Assembly: GCA_913774955.1 (NCBI GenBank)
Contig: CAJYKV010000007.1
Span: forward strand, 521,693 to 585,692
DNA length: 64,000 nucleotides
Direction: 5' to 3'
DNA from: an uncultured Acidovorax sp.
Lineage (GTDB): Bacteria; Pseudomonadota; Gammaproteobacteria; Burkholderiales; Burkholderiaceae_C
Below, piece after piece: positions 39,958-49,257 of the stretch. The position numbers and the translations under genes were made by a program. The notes under the pieces were generated by a model. That model did no database searches. It was given only the letters and a program-made list of their open reading frames with translations, and had not been told where the DNA came from. The first letter of the stretch is position 1. Every line of letters starts with the position of its first letter.

Positions 39958-41433
39958 ATGGGTTTGTTGAGTCTTGCCATCTGGACGCCGATCGCCTTCG
40001 GTGCCCTGCTGCTGGCCTTCGGGCGTGACGATCAGGCGCGCATGGTCCGCTGGATCGCGCTGATCGGCTCGCTGATCGGCCTCGCCGCCACGCTGCCGCT
40101 GCTCAGCGGCTTCGACAACGGCACGGCCGCCGCGCAGTTCGTCGAGAAGATGCTCTGGATCGAGCGCTTCAACGTGCACTACCACCTGGGCCTGGACGGC
40201 ATCTCGTTCTGGTTCGTGCCGCTCACGGCCTTCATCACGGTGATCGTGGTGATCGCGTCGTGGGAGTCGATCACCGAGCGCGTGAACCAGTACATGGGCG
40301 CGTTCCTGATCCTGTCGGGCCTCATGATCGGCGTGTTCAGCGCGGCCGACGGCCTGCTGTTCTACGTGTTCTTCGAAGCCACGCTGATCCCGATGTACCT
40401 GATCATCGGCATCTGGGGCGGTCCGAACAAGATCTACGCGGCGTTCAAGTTCTTCCTCTACACGCTGCTCGGCTCGCTGCTGATGCTGATCGCCCTGGTG
40501 TACCTGTACAACCAGTCAGGCGGCAGCTTCGACATCGCCACCTGGCACCAGCTGCCGCTGTCGGCGCGCGCCCAGACGCTGCTGTTCTTTGCGTTCTTCG
40601 CGGCCTTCGCCGTGAAGGTGCCGATGTGGCCGGTGCACACCTGGCTGCCCGACGTGCACGTGGAAGCGCCCACGGGCGGCTCCGCCGTGCTGGCGGCCAT
40701 CATGCTGAAGCTCGGCGCCTACGGTTTCCTGCGCTTCTCGATGCCGATCGCTCCCGACGCGGCACGCCAGTGGGCGTGGCTGATGATCGCGCTGTCGCTG
40801 GTCGCGGTGATCTACGTGGGCCTGGTGGCCATGGTGCAGAAGGACATGAAGAAGCTGGTGGCGTATTCGTCCGTGGCGCACATGGGCTTCGTGACGCTGG
40901 GCTTCTTCATCTTCAACGACCTGGGCGTCTCCGGCGGCCTGGTGCAGATGATCGCCCACGGCTTCGTGTCCGGCGCGATGTTCCTCTCGATCGGCGTGCT
41001 GTACGACCGCGTGCATTCGCGGGAGATCGCGGCCTACGGCGGCGTGGTCAACACCATGCCCAAGTTCGCGGCGTTCGCGCTGCTGTTCGCGATGGCCAAC
41101 TGCGGCCTGCCGGGCACTGCCGGTTTCGTGGGCGAGTGGATGGTGATCCTGGGCGCCGTGAAGGCGAACTTCTGGGTCGGCTTCGCCGCCGCCACCGCGC
41201 TGATCTTCGGCGCCGCCTACACCCTGTGGATGTTCAAGCGCGTCTATCTCGGCCCGGTGGGCAACGACAACGTGCGCGGCCTGCTGGACATCAGCGCCCG
41301 CGAATTCCTGGTGCTGGGCGTGCTCGCCGTGGCCGTGCTGTACATGGGCCTGTATCCGCGCCCCTTCACCGACGTGATGGACGTGTCGGTGGCGGAGCTG
41401 CTGAAGCACGTGGCGCAGACCAAGCTCCAATGA
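39958..41433 (+). CDS. nuoM: NADH-quinone oxidoreductase subunit M
   Basis: A 491-residue antiporter-like proton-pumping subunit (ND4 homologue) with about 14 helices. FFEATLIPMYLIIGIWGG carries the essential glutamate; HTWLPDVHVEAPTGGSAVLAAIMLK and KKLVAYSSVAHMGFV are family signatures. Starts 13 bases after nuoL. Confidence 0.98.
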   Translation: MGLLSLAIWTPIAFGALLLAFGRDDQARMVRWIALIGSLIGLAATLPLLSGFDNGTAAAQFVEKMLWIERFNVHYHLGLDGISFWFVPLTAFITVIVVIASWESITERVNQYMGAFLILSGLMIGVFSAADGLLFYVFFEATLIPMYLIIGIWGGPNKIYAAFKFFLYTLLGSLLMLIALVYLYNQSGGSFDIATWHQLPLSARAQTLLFFAFFAAFAVKVPMWPVHTWLPDVHVEAPTGGSAVLAAIMLKLGAYGFLRFSMPIAPDAARQWAWLMIALSLVAVIYVGLVAMVQKDMKKLVAYSSVAHMGFVTLGFFIFNDLGVSGGLVQMIAHGFVSGAMFLSIGVLYDRVHSREIAAYGGVVNTMPKFAAFALLFAMANCGLPGTAGFVGEWMVILGAVKANFWVGFAAATALIFGAAYTLWMFKRVYLGPVGNDNVRGLLDISAREFLVLGVLAVAVLYMGLYPRPFTDVMDVSVAELLKHVAQTKLQ

Positions 41434-41457
41434 ACCGACTGACAACGAGAGACCGAG

Positions 41458-42951
41458 ATGATTGACAACATCAGCTGGCTGGCGGTGTACCCGGAGATCG
41501 TTCTCCTGGTGATGGCCTGCGTGATCGCCCTGGTGGACCTGGGCGTGAAGAGCGCCCGTCGCACCGGCACCTACGTGCTCACCATGCTCACCCTGGCCGT
41601 GGTGGCCGTGCTGCAGGGCATGTACGCGAGCAGCGGCAACACGTTCTACGGCTTCGGCAACATGGTCGTGAGCGACGCCATGGGCAACTGGCTCAAGTGC
41701 TTCGCCACCATCACGGTGATGGTGACGCTGGTCTACGGCCGTCCCTACGCGGCGGACCGCGGCATGCTGCGCGGCGGCGAGCTGTTCACGCTGTCGATGT
41801 TCATGCTGCTCGGCGTGTTCGTCATGGTGTCGGGCAACAACTTCCTGGTGATCTACCTGGGCCTGGAACTGCTGACGCTCTCCAGCTACGCGCTGGTGGC
41901 GCTGCGCCGCGACCACACCACGGCCACGGAAGCCGCCATGAAGTACTTCGTGCTCGGCGCGATGGCGAGCGGCTTCCTGCTCTACGGCCTCTCGATGCTG
42001 TACGGCGCCACCGGCTCGCTGGACATCGGCCAGGTCTTCAAGGCCGTGAATTCGGGCCAGATCCGCCACCAGGTGCTGGTGTTCGGCCTGGTGTTCGTCG
42101 TGGCCGGCCTCGCGTTCAAGATCGGCGCCGTCCCCTTCCACATGTGGATCCCGGACGTCTACCACGGCGCCCCCACGGCGGTGACGATCATCATCGGCAG
42201 TGCGCCCAAGCTGGCGGCTTTCGCGATCATGATCCGCCTGCTGGTGGACGGACTGCTGCCGCTGGCCATCGACTGGCAGCAGATGCTGGCGGTGCTGGCG
42301 ATCGGCTCGCTGCTCGTGGGCAACCTGGCGGCCATCGCGCAGACCAACCTGAAGCGCATGCTGGCCTACTCGACCATCGCGCAGATGGGCTTCGTGCTGC
42401 TGGGCCTGCTGTCGGGCGTGATCAACGGCAACGTGGACGCGAACGCGGTCGAGAACGCCTACAGCTCGGCGATGTTCTACATCCTGACCTACGTGCTGAC
42501 CACGCTGGCGAGCTTCGGCATCATCCTGCTGCTGGCGCGCGAGGGCTTCGAGAGCGAAGAGATCTCCGACCTGGCGGGCCTGAACCAGCGCAGCCCGCTG
42601 TATGCCGGCGTGATGGCCGTCTGCCTGTTCTCGCTGGCGGGCATCCCGCCGATGGTGGGCTTCTATGCCAAGCTGGCGGTGCTGCAGGCCCTCGTGGCTT
42701 CCGGCCAGGCTCCCTACATCGCGCTGGCCGTCTTCGCCGTCGTGATGTCGCTGATCGGCGCGTTCTACTACCTGCGCGTCGTGAAGGTGATGTACTTCGA
42801 CGCGCCGCTGACGGCCACCAGCGTCTCGGCCCCGCTCGATGTGCGCATGGTGCTCACGCTGAACGGTGCGCTCGTGCTGATCCTCGGCCTGGTGCCTGGC
42901 GGCCTGATGGCCCTCTGCGCCGACGCCGTGGTGCGCGCGCTGTCCACCTGA
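41458..42951 (+). CDS. nuoN: NADH-quinone oxidoreductase subunit N
   Basis: A 497-residue antiporter-like proton-pumping subunit (ND2 homologue). [40 protein letters not shown] and [18 protein letters not shown] are the conserved helices with the pumping Lys/Glu residues. It is the last nuo gene; all 14 subunits (A to N) are present in canonical order and none appears broken. Confidence 0.98.
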   Translation: MIDNISWLAVYPEIVLLVMACVIALVDLGVKSARRTGTYVLTMLTLAVVAVLQGMYASSGNTFYGFGNMVVSDAMGNWLKCFATITVMVTLVYGRPYAADRGMLRGGELFTLSMFMLLGVFVMVSGNNFLVIYLGLELLTLSSYALVALRRDHTTATEAAMKYFVLGAMASGFLLYGLSMLYGATGSLDIGQVFKAVNSGQIRHQVLVFGLVFVVAGLAFKIGAVPFHMWIPDVYHGAPTAVTIIIGSAPKLAAFAIMIRLLVDGLLPLAIDWQQMLAVLAIGSLLVGNLAAIAQTNLKRMLAYSTIAQMGFVLLGLLSGVINGNVDANAVENAYSSAMFYILTYVLTTLASFGIILLLAREGFESEEISDLAGLNQRSPLYAGVMAVCLFSLAGIPPMVGFYAKLAVLQALVASGQAPYIALAVFAVVMSLIGAFYYLRVVKVMYFDAPLTATSVSAPLDVRMVLTLNGALVLILGLVPGGLMALCADAVVRALST

Positions 42952-43046
42952 ACTGAAGGAACGGCCCACCGCTTTTTCCGGCCCGCCGTTGCTTCAATGC
43001 ACGGCGCGCAGGAGGGAAGGGCGGTGATCCCCACGGATTCGCTCCC

Positions 43047-43352
43047 TTGTCGTCCTCCGCATCCATCTGGCTGGTGATCGTGGCGGCTTTCGCCGCTGCC
43101 AACCTGCCGTTCTGCAACCAGCGCTGGCTGGTGGTGGGGCCGCGTGCGGCCGCGGCCAAGCCGCTGGCGGCGCGCCTGGGTGAACTGGTGCTGTGCTACT
43201 TCCTGGTGGGGGCGCTCGCGCTGCTGCTGGAGCGCCGTGCCGGCCAGATCGCTCCCCAGGGCTGGGAGTTCTACGCGATCACGGCCGCGCTGTTCGCGAC
43301 GCTGGCGTTCCCCGGTTTCGTCTACCGCTACCTGCTGCGCCGGCGCGGGTGA
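43047..43352 (+). CDS. DUF2818-type small membrane protein, TTG start
   Basis: A 101-residue protein with three hydrophobic segments (about 6-24, 45-62, 75-95) and the motif NLPFCNQRWLVVGP in the first loop. I recall DUF2818 proteins as regular companions of nuoN in Burkholderiales; the function is unknown, and a role in complex I assembly is only an inference from position. The only in-frame start giving the full first helix is TTG at 43047, 95 bases after nuoN; the ribosome-binding site is weak. Confidence 0.75.
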   Translation: MSSSASIWLVIVAAFAAANLPFCNQRWLVVGPRAAAAKPLAARLGELVLCYFLVGALALLLERRAGQIAPQGWEFYAITAALFATLAFPGFVYRYLLRRRG

Positions 43353-43404
43353 GCCCGGCCACGCTCCACACCCCCAGCGCCATGCACGCCGCGGAGTCTC
43401 CAGA

Positions 43405-43908
43405 ATGAAAGTGCTGGATCTGCACTGCGAGCACGACCATGCCTTCGAAGGCTGGTTCGCTTCCGAAGGCGATTTCCAGGACCAGCTCGCGCGCGGGCTG
43501 CTGGAGTGCCCGATGTGCGGCAGCCGCGGTGTCCGCAAGGTGCTGAGCGCGCCGCGGCTGAATCTGCGCTCCAACGCGGCCGAGCCGCCGACGCGGCAAA
43601 CTGGAACTGCGGGCACCGGCCCTGCGGATGCCGCGGCTTCTCCTGCGTCGCAGGCATCGCCGTCGCGGGCGATCGCGCCCCAGGAACTGCAGGCCGCCTG
43701 GCTGCGCATGGCGCGCCAGGTGATGGAGAGTACCGAGGACGTCGGCCCACGCTTCGCCGAGGAGGCACGCCGCATCCACCACGGCGAGGCCGAGGAGCGG
43801 CCGATCCGCGGCCAGGCGAGCGTGAAGGACACGGTGCAGCTGCTGGAAGAGGGCATCGCCGTGCTGCCGCTGCCCTTGCCGGCAGCCGCCAAGGAAACGC
43901 TGCAATAG
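43405..43908 (+). CDS. DUF1178 family protein with N-terminal zinc-ribbon-like motif
   Basis: A 167-residue cytoplasmic protein. It begins MKVLDLHCEHDHAFEGWFAS and has CPMCGSRGVRKVLSAP, so the pairs of cysteines/histidines (C8, H10, C36, C39) could bind zinc as in FmdB-type regulators. A Pro/Ala/Ser linker near 55-90 leads to the conserved C-terminal helices with YGED-like ...PRFAEEARRIHHGEAEERPIRGQAS. Function unknown. It ends the nuo region, 52 bases after the DUF2818-type gene, and may be in the same transcript. Confidence 0.82.
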   Translation: MKVLDLHCEHDHAFEGWFASEGDFQDQLARGLLECPMCGSRGVRKVLSAPRLNLRSNAAEPPTRQTGTAGTGPADAAASPASQASPSRAIAPQELQAAWLRMARQVMESTEDVGPRFAEEARRIHHGEAEERPIRGQASVKDTVQLLEEGIAVLPLPLPAAAKETLQ

Positions 43909-44032
43909 CCTGCCGCGCCGCTGGGGACTGCCCCTCTGCCGCTGCCTCCGGTGCCTGCCTGTGCTGCTGGTGGCGGTGCCTCTGGCAGGTGGCCGGATGG
44001 CAGGTCATCCGGGCTTCTGACCCGTTGCCTCG

Positions 44033-45868
44033 TCAGGCCGCGAACTGCAATGCGGCCAAGCGCGCATAGGCCCCGCCTTGCTGCAGCAGTTCCGCATGCC
44101 GGCCCTGCTCGATCACGCGGCCATGCTCCAGCACGACGATGCGGTCCGCGTTCTGGACGGTGGCCAGCCGGTGCGCGATGACCAGGGTGGTGCGGCGCCG
44201 TCCGCGCGGGTGCAGCGCGGCATCGAGGGCGGCCTGCACCATGCGTTCGCTTTCCGCGTCGAGCGCGCTGGTGGCCTCGTCGAGCAGCAGCAGCGGGGCG
44301 TCCTTGAGCAGCGCGCGGGCGATCGCGATGCGCTGGCGCTGTCCGCCCGACAGGCGCACGCCGCGCTCACCCAGGAAGGTGCCGTAGCCGTCGGGCAGGG
44401 CGGCGAGGAAGTCGTGGGCGAATGCGGCGCGCGCGGCGGCTTCCACTTCGGCATCGGTCGCGCCGGGGCGGCCATAGCGGATGTTCTCGCGCGCGGACGC
44501 GGAGAAGACGACGGCGTCCTGCGGCACCACGGCGATGCGTGAGCGGAAATCCCCGAGCGCCAGCGTGCGCAGGTCGTGCCCGTCCAGCAGGATGCGTCCG
44601 CCGGACGCCCCGCCGTCCACGTCGTAGAAGCGCTGCAGCAGCTGGAACACCGTGGTCTTGCCCGCGCCGCTCGCACCCACCAGCGCCACGGTTTCGCCGG
44701 GCGCGATGTGCAGATCGAACCCGTCCAGCGCGGCTTGAGCCGGGCGGGACGGGTAGTGGAAACGCACCTGCTCGAAATCCACCCGCAGGCCCTGGCCGGC
44801 GGGCACGAACGGCGCGGCGTTCGGCGGCGAAGCGATTGCCGCGGGCGCGGCGAGCAGTTCCATCAGCCGCTCGGTGGCGCCGGCCGCGCGCAGCAGGTCG
44901 CCGTAGACCTCGCCGAGGACCGCCACGGCGCCGGCGAGCAGCATGACGTAGATCACGGTCTCGCCGAGCTGCCCGGCCGACATGTCGCCCGAGAGCACCG
45001 CCTGCGTGCCGCGGTACAGGCCCCAGAGCAGCAGCGCGGCGTTGGTGACGATGACGAACGCCACCAGCGCCGCGCGCGCCCGGCTGCGGCGCACGGCCGC
45101 GTCGAAGGCGTTGGCCGTGGCCGCGCGGAACCTGGCGCTCTCGCGCGTCTCGGCCGTATGGCTCTGCACCACCGGGACCGCGTTCAGCACCTCGCCGGCC
45201 AGCGCGCTCGCATCGGCCACGCGGTCCTGGCTGTCGCGCGACAGCCGGCGCACGCGCCGCCCGATCCAGGCCGTGGGCGCCACGACGGCGACGATGCCCA
45301 GCAGGACCACGGCCATCAGCCGCGGATGGCTCCAGACCAGCATGCCGAGCGCACCGATGCCCATCACCGCGTTGCGCAGACCCATGGACAGGGACGATCC
45401 CACGACGGTCTGCACCAGCGTGGTGTCGGTGGTGAGGCGCGAGAGCACCTCGCCGGTCTGCGTGGTCTCGAAGAATGCCGGGCTCTGCTGCAGCACGCGT
45501 GCATAGACGGCGTTGCGCAGATCGGCCGTGACGCGTTCGCCGAGCCAGCTGACCAGATAGAACCGCGCGGCCGAGAACACCCCGAGCGCCACCGCCACGA
45601 GGAACAGCAGGCCGAAGTGCTCGCGCAGCGCCAGTGCCTGGGCGCCGCGGTCGCCGGGTACGAGGCCACCGTCGATCAGCGCCCGCAGCGCCATGGGGAA
45701 GGCGAGGGTCGCGCCGGCCGCGAGCACCAGGAACACGAGCGCGAGGGCGATGCGCCCGGCGTAGGGCCGCAGAAAGGGCAGCAGCCCGGCCAGCGCACGG
45801 GGCGGAACGCGGGGGGGATTTCCCGGAGGGGGTGCCTCGCGGCGTGCGTCGGCAGGGGCGGAGGACAT
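44033..45868 (-). CDS. ABC transporter, fused permease and ATPase (MsbA / multidrug exporter type)
   Basis: A 611-residue half-transporter expected to work as a homodimer in the inner membrane and export a lipid or hydrophobic compound. An Ala/Pro-rich N-terminus leads into six membrane helices (about residues 40-330). The ATPase has Walker A GASGAGKT, Q-loop VPQDAVVFSAS, signature LSGGQRQR, Walker B LLLLDEATSALD and switch IAHRLATV, all intact. It resembles MsbA/BmrA and the lipid A-type exporters annotated in Comamonadaceae; the substrate is not deducible. Convergent with the DUF1178 gene. Confidence 0.9.
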   Translation of the reverse strand: MSSAPADARREAPPPGNPPRVPPRALAGLLPFLRPYAGRIALALVFLVLAAGATLAFPMALRALIDGGLVPGDRGAQALALREHFGLLFLVAVALGVFSAARFYLVSWLGERVTADLRNAVYARVLQQSPAFFETTQTGEVLSRLTTDTTLVQTVVGSSLSMGLRNAVMGIGALGMLVWSHPRLMAVVLLGIVAVVAPTAWIGRRVRRLSRDSQDRVADASALAGEVLNAVPVVQSHTAETRESARFRAATANAFDAAVRRSRARAALVAFVIVTNAALLLWGLYRGTQAVLSGDMSAGQLGETVIYVMLLAGAVAVLGEVYGDLLRAAGATERLMELLAAPAAIASPPNAAPFVPAGQGLRVDFEQVRFHYPSRPAQAALDGFDLHIAPGETVALVGASGAGKTTVFQLLQRFYDVDGGASGGRILLDGHDLRTLALGDFRSRIAVVPQDAVVFSASARENIRYGRPGATDAEVEAAARAAFAHDFLAALPDGYGTFLGERGVRLSGGQRQRIAIARALLKDAPLLLLDEATSALDAESERMVQAALDAALHPRGRRRTTLVIAHRLATVQNADRIVVLEHGRVIEQGRHAELLQQGGAYARLAALQFAA

Positions 45869-46228
45869 CGTGCGGCCAGTGTAGGCGGGTCGCCGGAGAC
45901 CGGTGCCGGACGGGTATTGTCCATCCTGGAATTGCTACTTTTTAAGGAGCATCGGATGCATGTCTGGCATCGCTCTGCAGGCGGATCCCGAGTCTCCGGT
46001 GCCGCAGGTGCCGCGCGGTGGCGGCACCCCGGCAGGCCTGTCTCCCGGCGAGGTCGGGCAGGTGCGGGGGGTGTTTGCTTAGGCGTTTATACATAGGCAT
46101 TTGTCCCAGTTCCTGGCCTTCGGGGGGGCGGCATACGATGCGCCGCAAGCCCCTTGACCGCGGCAGCTGCCGACCCTTCCCGGGCGGCGTGCCGAGGGAC
46201 CACACCACAGGAAGCGGCAACCTGCCCC
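45869..46228. other. 360-bp divergent intergenic region
   Basis: The region between the exporter (minus) and livG (plus). It holds a plausible promoter for the exporter at 45916-45945. No convincing sigma-70 promoter was found for livG. A 46-codon reading frame at 45956-46096 follows a good AAGGAG but only about 59% of its third positions are G or C, far below real genes here, so it is not called. Confidence 0.6.
45916..45945 (-). promoter_or_regulatory. Possible promoter of the MsbA-type exporter
   Basis: On the minus strand TTAAAA (45945-45940) is followed after 18 bases by GACAAT (45921-45916), giving a leader of about 40 bases. Each hexamer has two mismatches or fewer, so this is only plausible. 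Confidence 0.4.
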
Positions 46229-47002
46229 ATGAGCGACGACGTCATTCTCGAAACCCGCCATCTCACCAAGGAATTCAAGGGCTTCACCGCGGTGAGCGAT
46301 GTGAATCTGTCGGTGCGCCGCGGTTCCATCCATGCGTTGATCGGCCCCAACGGCGCGGGCAAGACCACCTGTTTCAACCTGCTGACCAAGTTCCTCGAGC
46401 CCACGTCCGGCACCATCACCTTCAACGGCGCGGACATCACCCGCGAGGCCCCCGCGCAGATCGCCCGGCGCGGGGTGATCCGCTCGTTCCAGATCTCGGC
46501 CGTGTTTCCGCACCTGACGCTCACCGAGAACGTGCGGCTCGGCCTGCAGCGCCGGCTCGGCACATCGTTCCATTTCTGGAAAAGCGAGCGCAGCCTGGCG
46601 CACCTCGACAGCCGGGCGCGCGAGCTGCTCGCGGAGGTGGGCCTCGCCGACCTGGCGGACGAGGTCACGGTCAATCTGCCCTATGGCCGCAAGCGCGCGC
46701 TGGAGATCGCCACGACGCTCGCGATGGAGCCCGAACTGATGCTGCTCGACGAGCCCACGCAGGGCATGGGCCACGAGGACGTGGACCGCGTCACGCAGCT
46801 CATCAAGAAGGTGTCCGTGGGCCGCACGATCCTCATGGTCGAGCACAACATGAAAGTCATCTCCACCATCGCGGACCGCATCACGGTGCTGCAGCGCGGC
46901 GCCGTGCTGGCCGAAGGGCCGTACGAGGAGGTCTCGCGCAATCCGCAGGTCATGGAGGCCTACATGGGCACGACCGACGGCCAATTGCAGGGAGCGCACT
47001 GA
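46229..47002 (+). CDS. livG: ABC transporter ATPase, LivG type
   Basis: A 257-residue ATPase of a branched-chain-amino-acid-type importer. Walker A is GPNGAGKT at 39-46, Walker B LMLLDEPTQGMG, switch VEHNMKV. The signature region reads NLPYGRKRALEIA, the degenerate form normal for LivG. FLEPTSGTITFNGADIT and the C-terminal MEAYMG are typical. It is the first gene of the import operon; the partner ATPase follows after 192 bases filled by a repeat. Confidence 0.93.
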   Translation: MSDDVILETRHLTKEFKGFTAVSDVNLSVRRGSIHALIGPNGAGKTTCFNLLTKFLEPTSGTITFNGADITREAPAQIARRGVIRSFQISAVFPHLTLTENVRLGLQRRLGTSFHFWKSERSLAHLDSRARELLAEVGLADLADEVTVNLPYGRKRALEIATTLAMEPELMLLDEPTQGMGHEDVDRVTQLIKKVSVGRTILMVEHNMKVISTIADRITVLQRGAVLAEGPYEEVSRNPQVMEAYMGTTDGQLQGAH

Positions 47003-47011
47003 TGATGATGC

Positions 47012-47186
47012 GCCAACCCCCTGAGGCGCTTCGCGCCTTCCCCCTTCTCCTGCGGGAAGGGGGACGCCGCCAGTGGCCGGGCCAAGCCCGTTCCACGGCG
47101 TCTGCTGGCCTGGACTGCTCCGCGGCCTTCGGAACGGAAAGGCCGTGCTGCTTCCAACGGCGGCTGGCCGCAATCTGCGCATTGGA
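47012..47186 (+). repeat. Hairpin-rich intergenic repeat between livG and livF
   Basis: A non-coding 192-base gap inside the operon. AGGCGC-TTC-GCGCCT (47024-47038) is a tight hairpin; CCCCCTTC (47040-47047) pairs with GAAGGGGG (47056-47063); further on CGGCCTT pairs with AAGGCCG. I recall near-identical sequence dispersed between genes in Acidovorax and relatives, so I call it a REP/MITE-like element. No second copy was noticed in this window. Confidence 0.65.
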
Positions 47187-47194
47187 TCACTGAG

Positions 47195-47908
47195 ATGGCA
47201 TCGTCCCCCGCTCTCGAAATTCGCGGCCTGGAGGCCTGGTACGGCGAATCGCACGTGCTGCACGGCGTGGACGTGGTCGTGCAGCCCGGCGAGGTGGTCA
47301 CGCTGCTGGGCCGCAACGGCGCGGGCCGCACCTCCACGCTGCGCGCGGTGATGGGCCTGACCGGCTCCCGCAAGGGTTCGGTGAAGATCAACGGGCAGGA
47401 AACCATCCAGATGCCGACGCACCGCATCGCGCACCTCGGCGTTGGCTACTGCCCCGAAGAGCGCGGCATCTTCTCCAGCCTGTCGTGCGAAGAGAACCTG
47501 CTGCTGCCGCCCGTACTCAAGACGGGCCGTGCCGGCATGCCGGTGGACGAGATCTACGCGATGTTCCCCAACCTCGCGGAGCGCCGCCATAGCCAGGGCA
47601 CGCGGCTGTCGGGCGGAGAGCAGCAGATGCTGGCCGTGGCGCGCATCCTGCGCACGGGCGCGCAGTTGCTGCTGCTCGACGAAATCTCGGAGGGGCTCGC
47701 GCCCGTCATCGTGCAGGCCCTGGCTCGGATGATCACCACGCTGCGCCAGAAGGGCTACACGGTGGTGATGGTGGAGCAGAACTTCCGCTTCGCCGCGCCG
47801 CTTGCCGACCGCTTCTACGTGATGGAGCACGGGCGCATCGCCCTGCAGTTCGGCGCCGACGAGCTGGAGCAGCGCATGCCGGTGCTGAACGAATTGCTGG
47901 GCGTGTGA
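47195..47908 (+). CDS. livF: ABC transporter ATPase, LivF type, with Arg in Walker A
   Basis: A 237-residue second ATPase of the importer. The Walker A reads GRNGAGRT at 39-46, with Arg45 in place of the usual catalytic lysine (codon CGC). Signature LSGGEQQM, Walker B LLLLDEISEGLAP and switch VEQNFRF are intact. I recall Arg at this position in some other LivF-type proteins, so it may be tolerated because LivG carries the normal lysine. It begins just after the intergenic repeat, with its own upstream region unclear. Confidence 0.92.
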   Translation: MASSPALEIRGLEAWYGESHVLHGVDVVVQPGEVVTLLGRNGAGRTSTLRAVMGLTGSRKGSVKINGQETIQMPTHRIAHLGVGYCPEERGIFSSLSCEENLLLPPVLKTGRAGMPVDEIYAMFPNLAERRHSQGTRLSGGEQQMLAVARILRTGAQLLLLDEISEGLAPVIVQALARMITTLRQKGYTVVMVEQNFRFAAPLADRFYVMEHGRIALQFGADELEQRMPVLNELLGV

Positions 47909-47970
47909 GCCGAATCGGCCCCCGACCGAACGAATGAACGAATGACCATCCAGCCTCAGGAGACGACGAC

Positions 47971-49194
47971 ATGACGAAACTTCAACGCACCACCGCGACC
48001 TTCAAGACCCTGGCCGTGGCGCTGGGCCTCGCGGGCCTGTGCGCCGCCTCGGCCGTGCAGGCGCAGGACGGCAATAAGGTGAAGATCGGCTTCATCACCG
48101 ACATGTCGAGCCTGTATGCCGACGTGGAGGGCAAGAACGGCGCCGTGGCGATCCAGATGGCGATCGACGATTTCGGCGGCAAGGTGCTGGGCATGCCGAT
48201 CGAGCTGGTTTCGGCCGACCACCAGAACAAGGCCGACATCGCCGCCAGCAAGGCGCGCGAGTGGATCGACACGCAGGGCCTGACGATGCTCTTCGGCGGC
48301 ACCAACTCGGGCACGGCCCTGGCCATGGCCAAGGTGGCGCAGGAGAAGAAGCGCGTCTTCATCGTGAACGGTGCGGGCACCTCGGCGCTGACCAACGAAC
48401 AGTGCAGCCCCTACACAGTGCAGTACGCCTACGACACGGTGGCGCTGGCCAAGGGCACCGGCGGCGCGGTTGTGCAGCAGGGCGGCAAGGACTGGTTCTT
48501 CCTGACGGCCGACTATGCCTTCGGTGCGGCGCTGGAGGCGGACACGGCCAAGGTGGTGAAGGAGAAGGGCGGCCGCGTGCTGGGCAGCGTGAAGCATCCG
48601 CTCAATGCGTCTGACTTCTCCTCGTTCCTGCTGCAGGCGCAGAACTCGAAGGCGCAGATCCTGGGCCTGGCGAACGCGGGCGGCGACACGATCAACGCGA
48701 TCAAGGCCGCGCGCGAGTTCGGCATCAACAAGAGCATGAAGATGGCCGGCCTGCTGGTGTTCCTGACGGACATCCACAGCCTGGGCCTGAAGAACACCGA
48801 GGGCCTGCTGCTGACCACCAGCTGGGACTGGAACCTCGACGACAAGACCCGCGCCTTCGGCCGCAAGTTCTTCGCCAAGACCAAGCGCATGCCCACCGAC
48901 ATCCAGGCGGCCGATTACTCGGCCACGATGAACTACCTGAAGGCCGTGCAGGCGGCCAACAGCACCGATGCCGACAAGGTGATGGAAAAGCTCAAGTCCA
49001 CGCCGATCGACGATTTCTACGCCAAGGGCAGCATCCGCCCGGACGGCCGCTTCGCGCACGACATGTACCTGATGCAGGTGAAGTCGCCCGCCGAATCCAA
49101 GGAGCCGTGGGACTACTACAAGGTGGTCGCCAAGCTCCCCGCCGACCAGGTGTGGACGACCAAGGCCGAGAGCAAGTGCGCGCTCTGGAAGTGA
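47971..49194 (+). CDS. ABC transporter periplasmic binding protein, LivJ/Leu-Ile-Val type (copy 1)
   Basis: A 407-residue type I periplasmic receptor. The signal peptide ends near AVQAQ (about residue 31). The mature part starts VKIGFITDMSSLYADVEGKNG, the PF13458-like start of amino acid/amide receptors. The ligand is not certain: this class binds branched-chain amino acids, but also amides, urea or aromatic compounds. It is followed 63 bases later by a close paralogue. CPLW-like ending ESKCALWK is shared by both copies. Confidence 0.92.
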   Translation: MTKLQRTTATFKTLAVALGLAGLCAASAVQAQDGNKVKIGFITDMSSLYADVEGKNGAVAIQMAIDDFGGKVLGMPIELVSADHQNKADIAASKAREWIDTQGLTMLFGGTNSGTALAMAKVAQEKKRVFIVNGAGTSALTNEQCSPYTVQYAYDTVALAKGTGGAVVQQGGKDWFFLTADYAFGAALEADTAKVVKEKGGRVLGSVKHPLNASDFSSFLLQAQNSKAQILGLANAGGDTINAIKAAREFGINKSMKMAGLLVFLTDIHSLGLKNTEGLLLTTSWDWNLDDKTRAFGRKFFAKTKRMPTDIQAADYSATMNYLKAVQAANSTDADKVMEKLKSTPIDDFYAKGSIRPDGRFAHDMYLMQVKSPAESKEPWDYYKVVAKLPADQVWTTKAESKCALWK

Positions 49195-49257
49195 CGCACC
49201 GCGCCTGACGGCCGCTTTCCCGCGATGGACGAACGACAACACCAGGAGACAAGCACC

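Noticed and set aside
45956-46096. A 46-codon reading frame with a good AAGGAG ribosome-binding site upstream of livG.
   Set aside because: Only about 59% of third positions are G or C, against roughly 90% in real genes here; the peptide is Arg/Gly-rich with no recognisable feature, and the AAGGAG coincides with the reverse of a probable promoter for the divergent gene.
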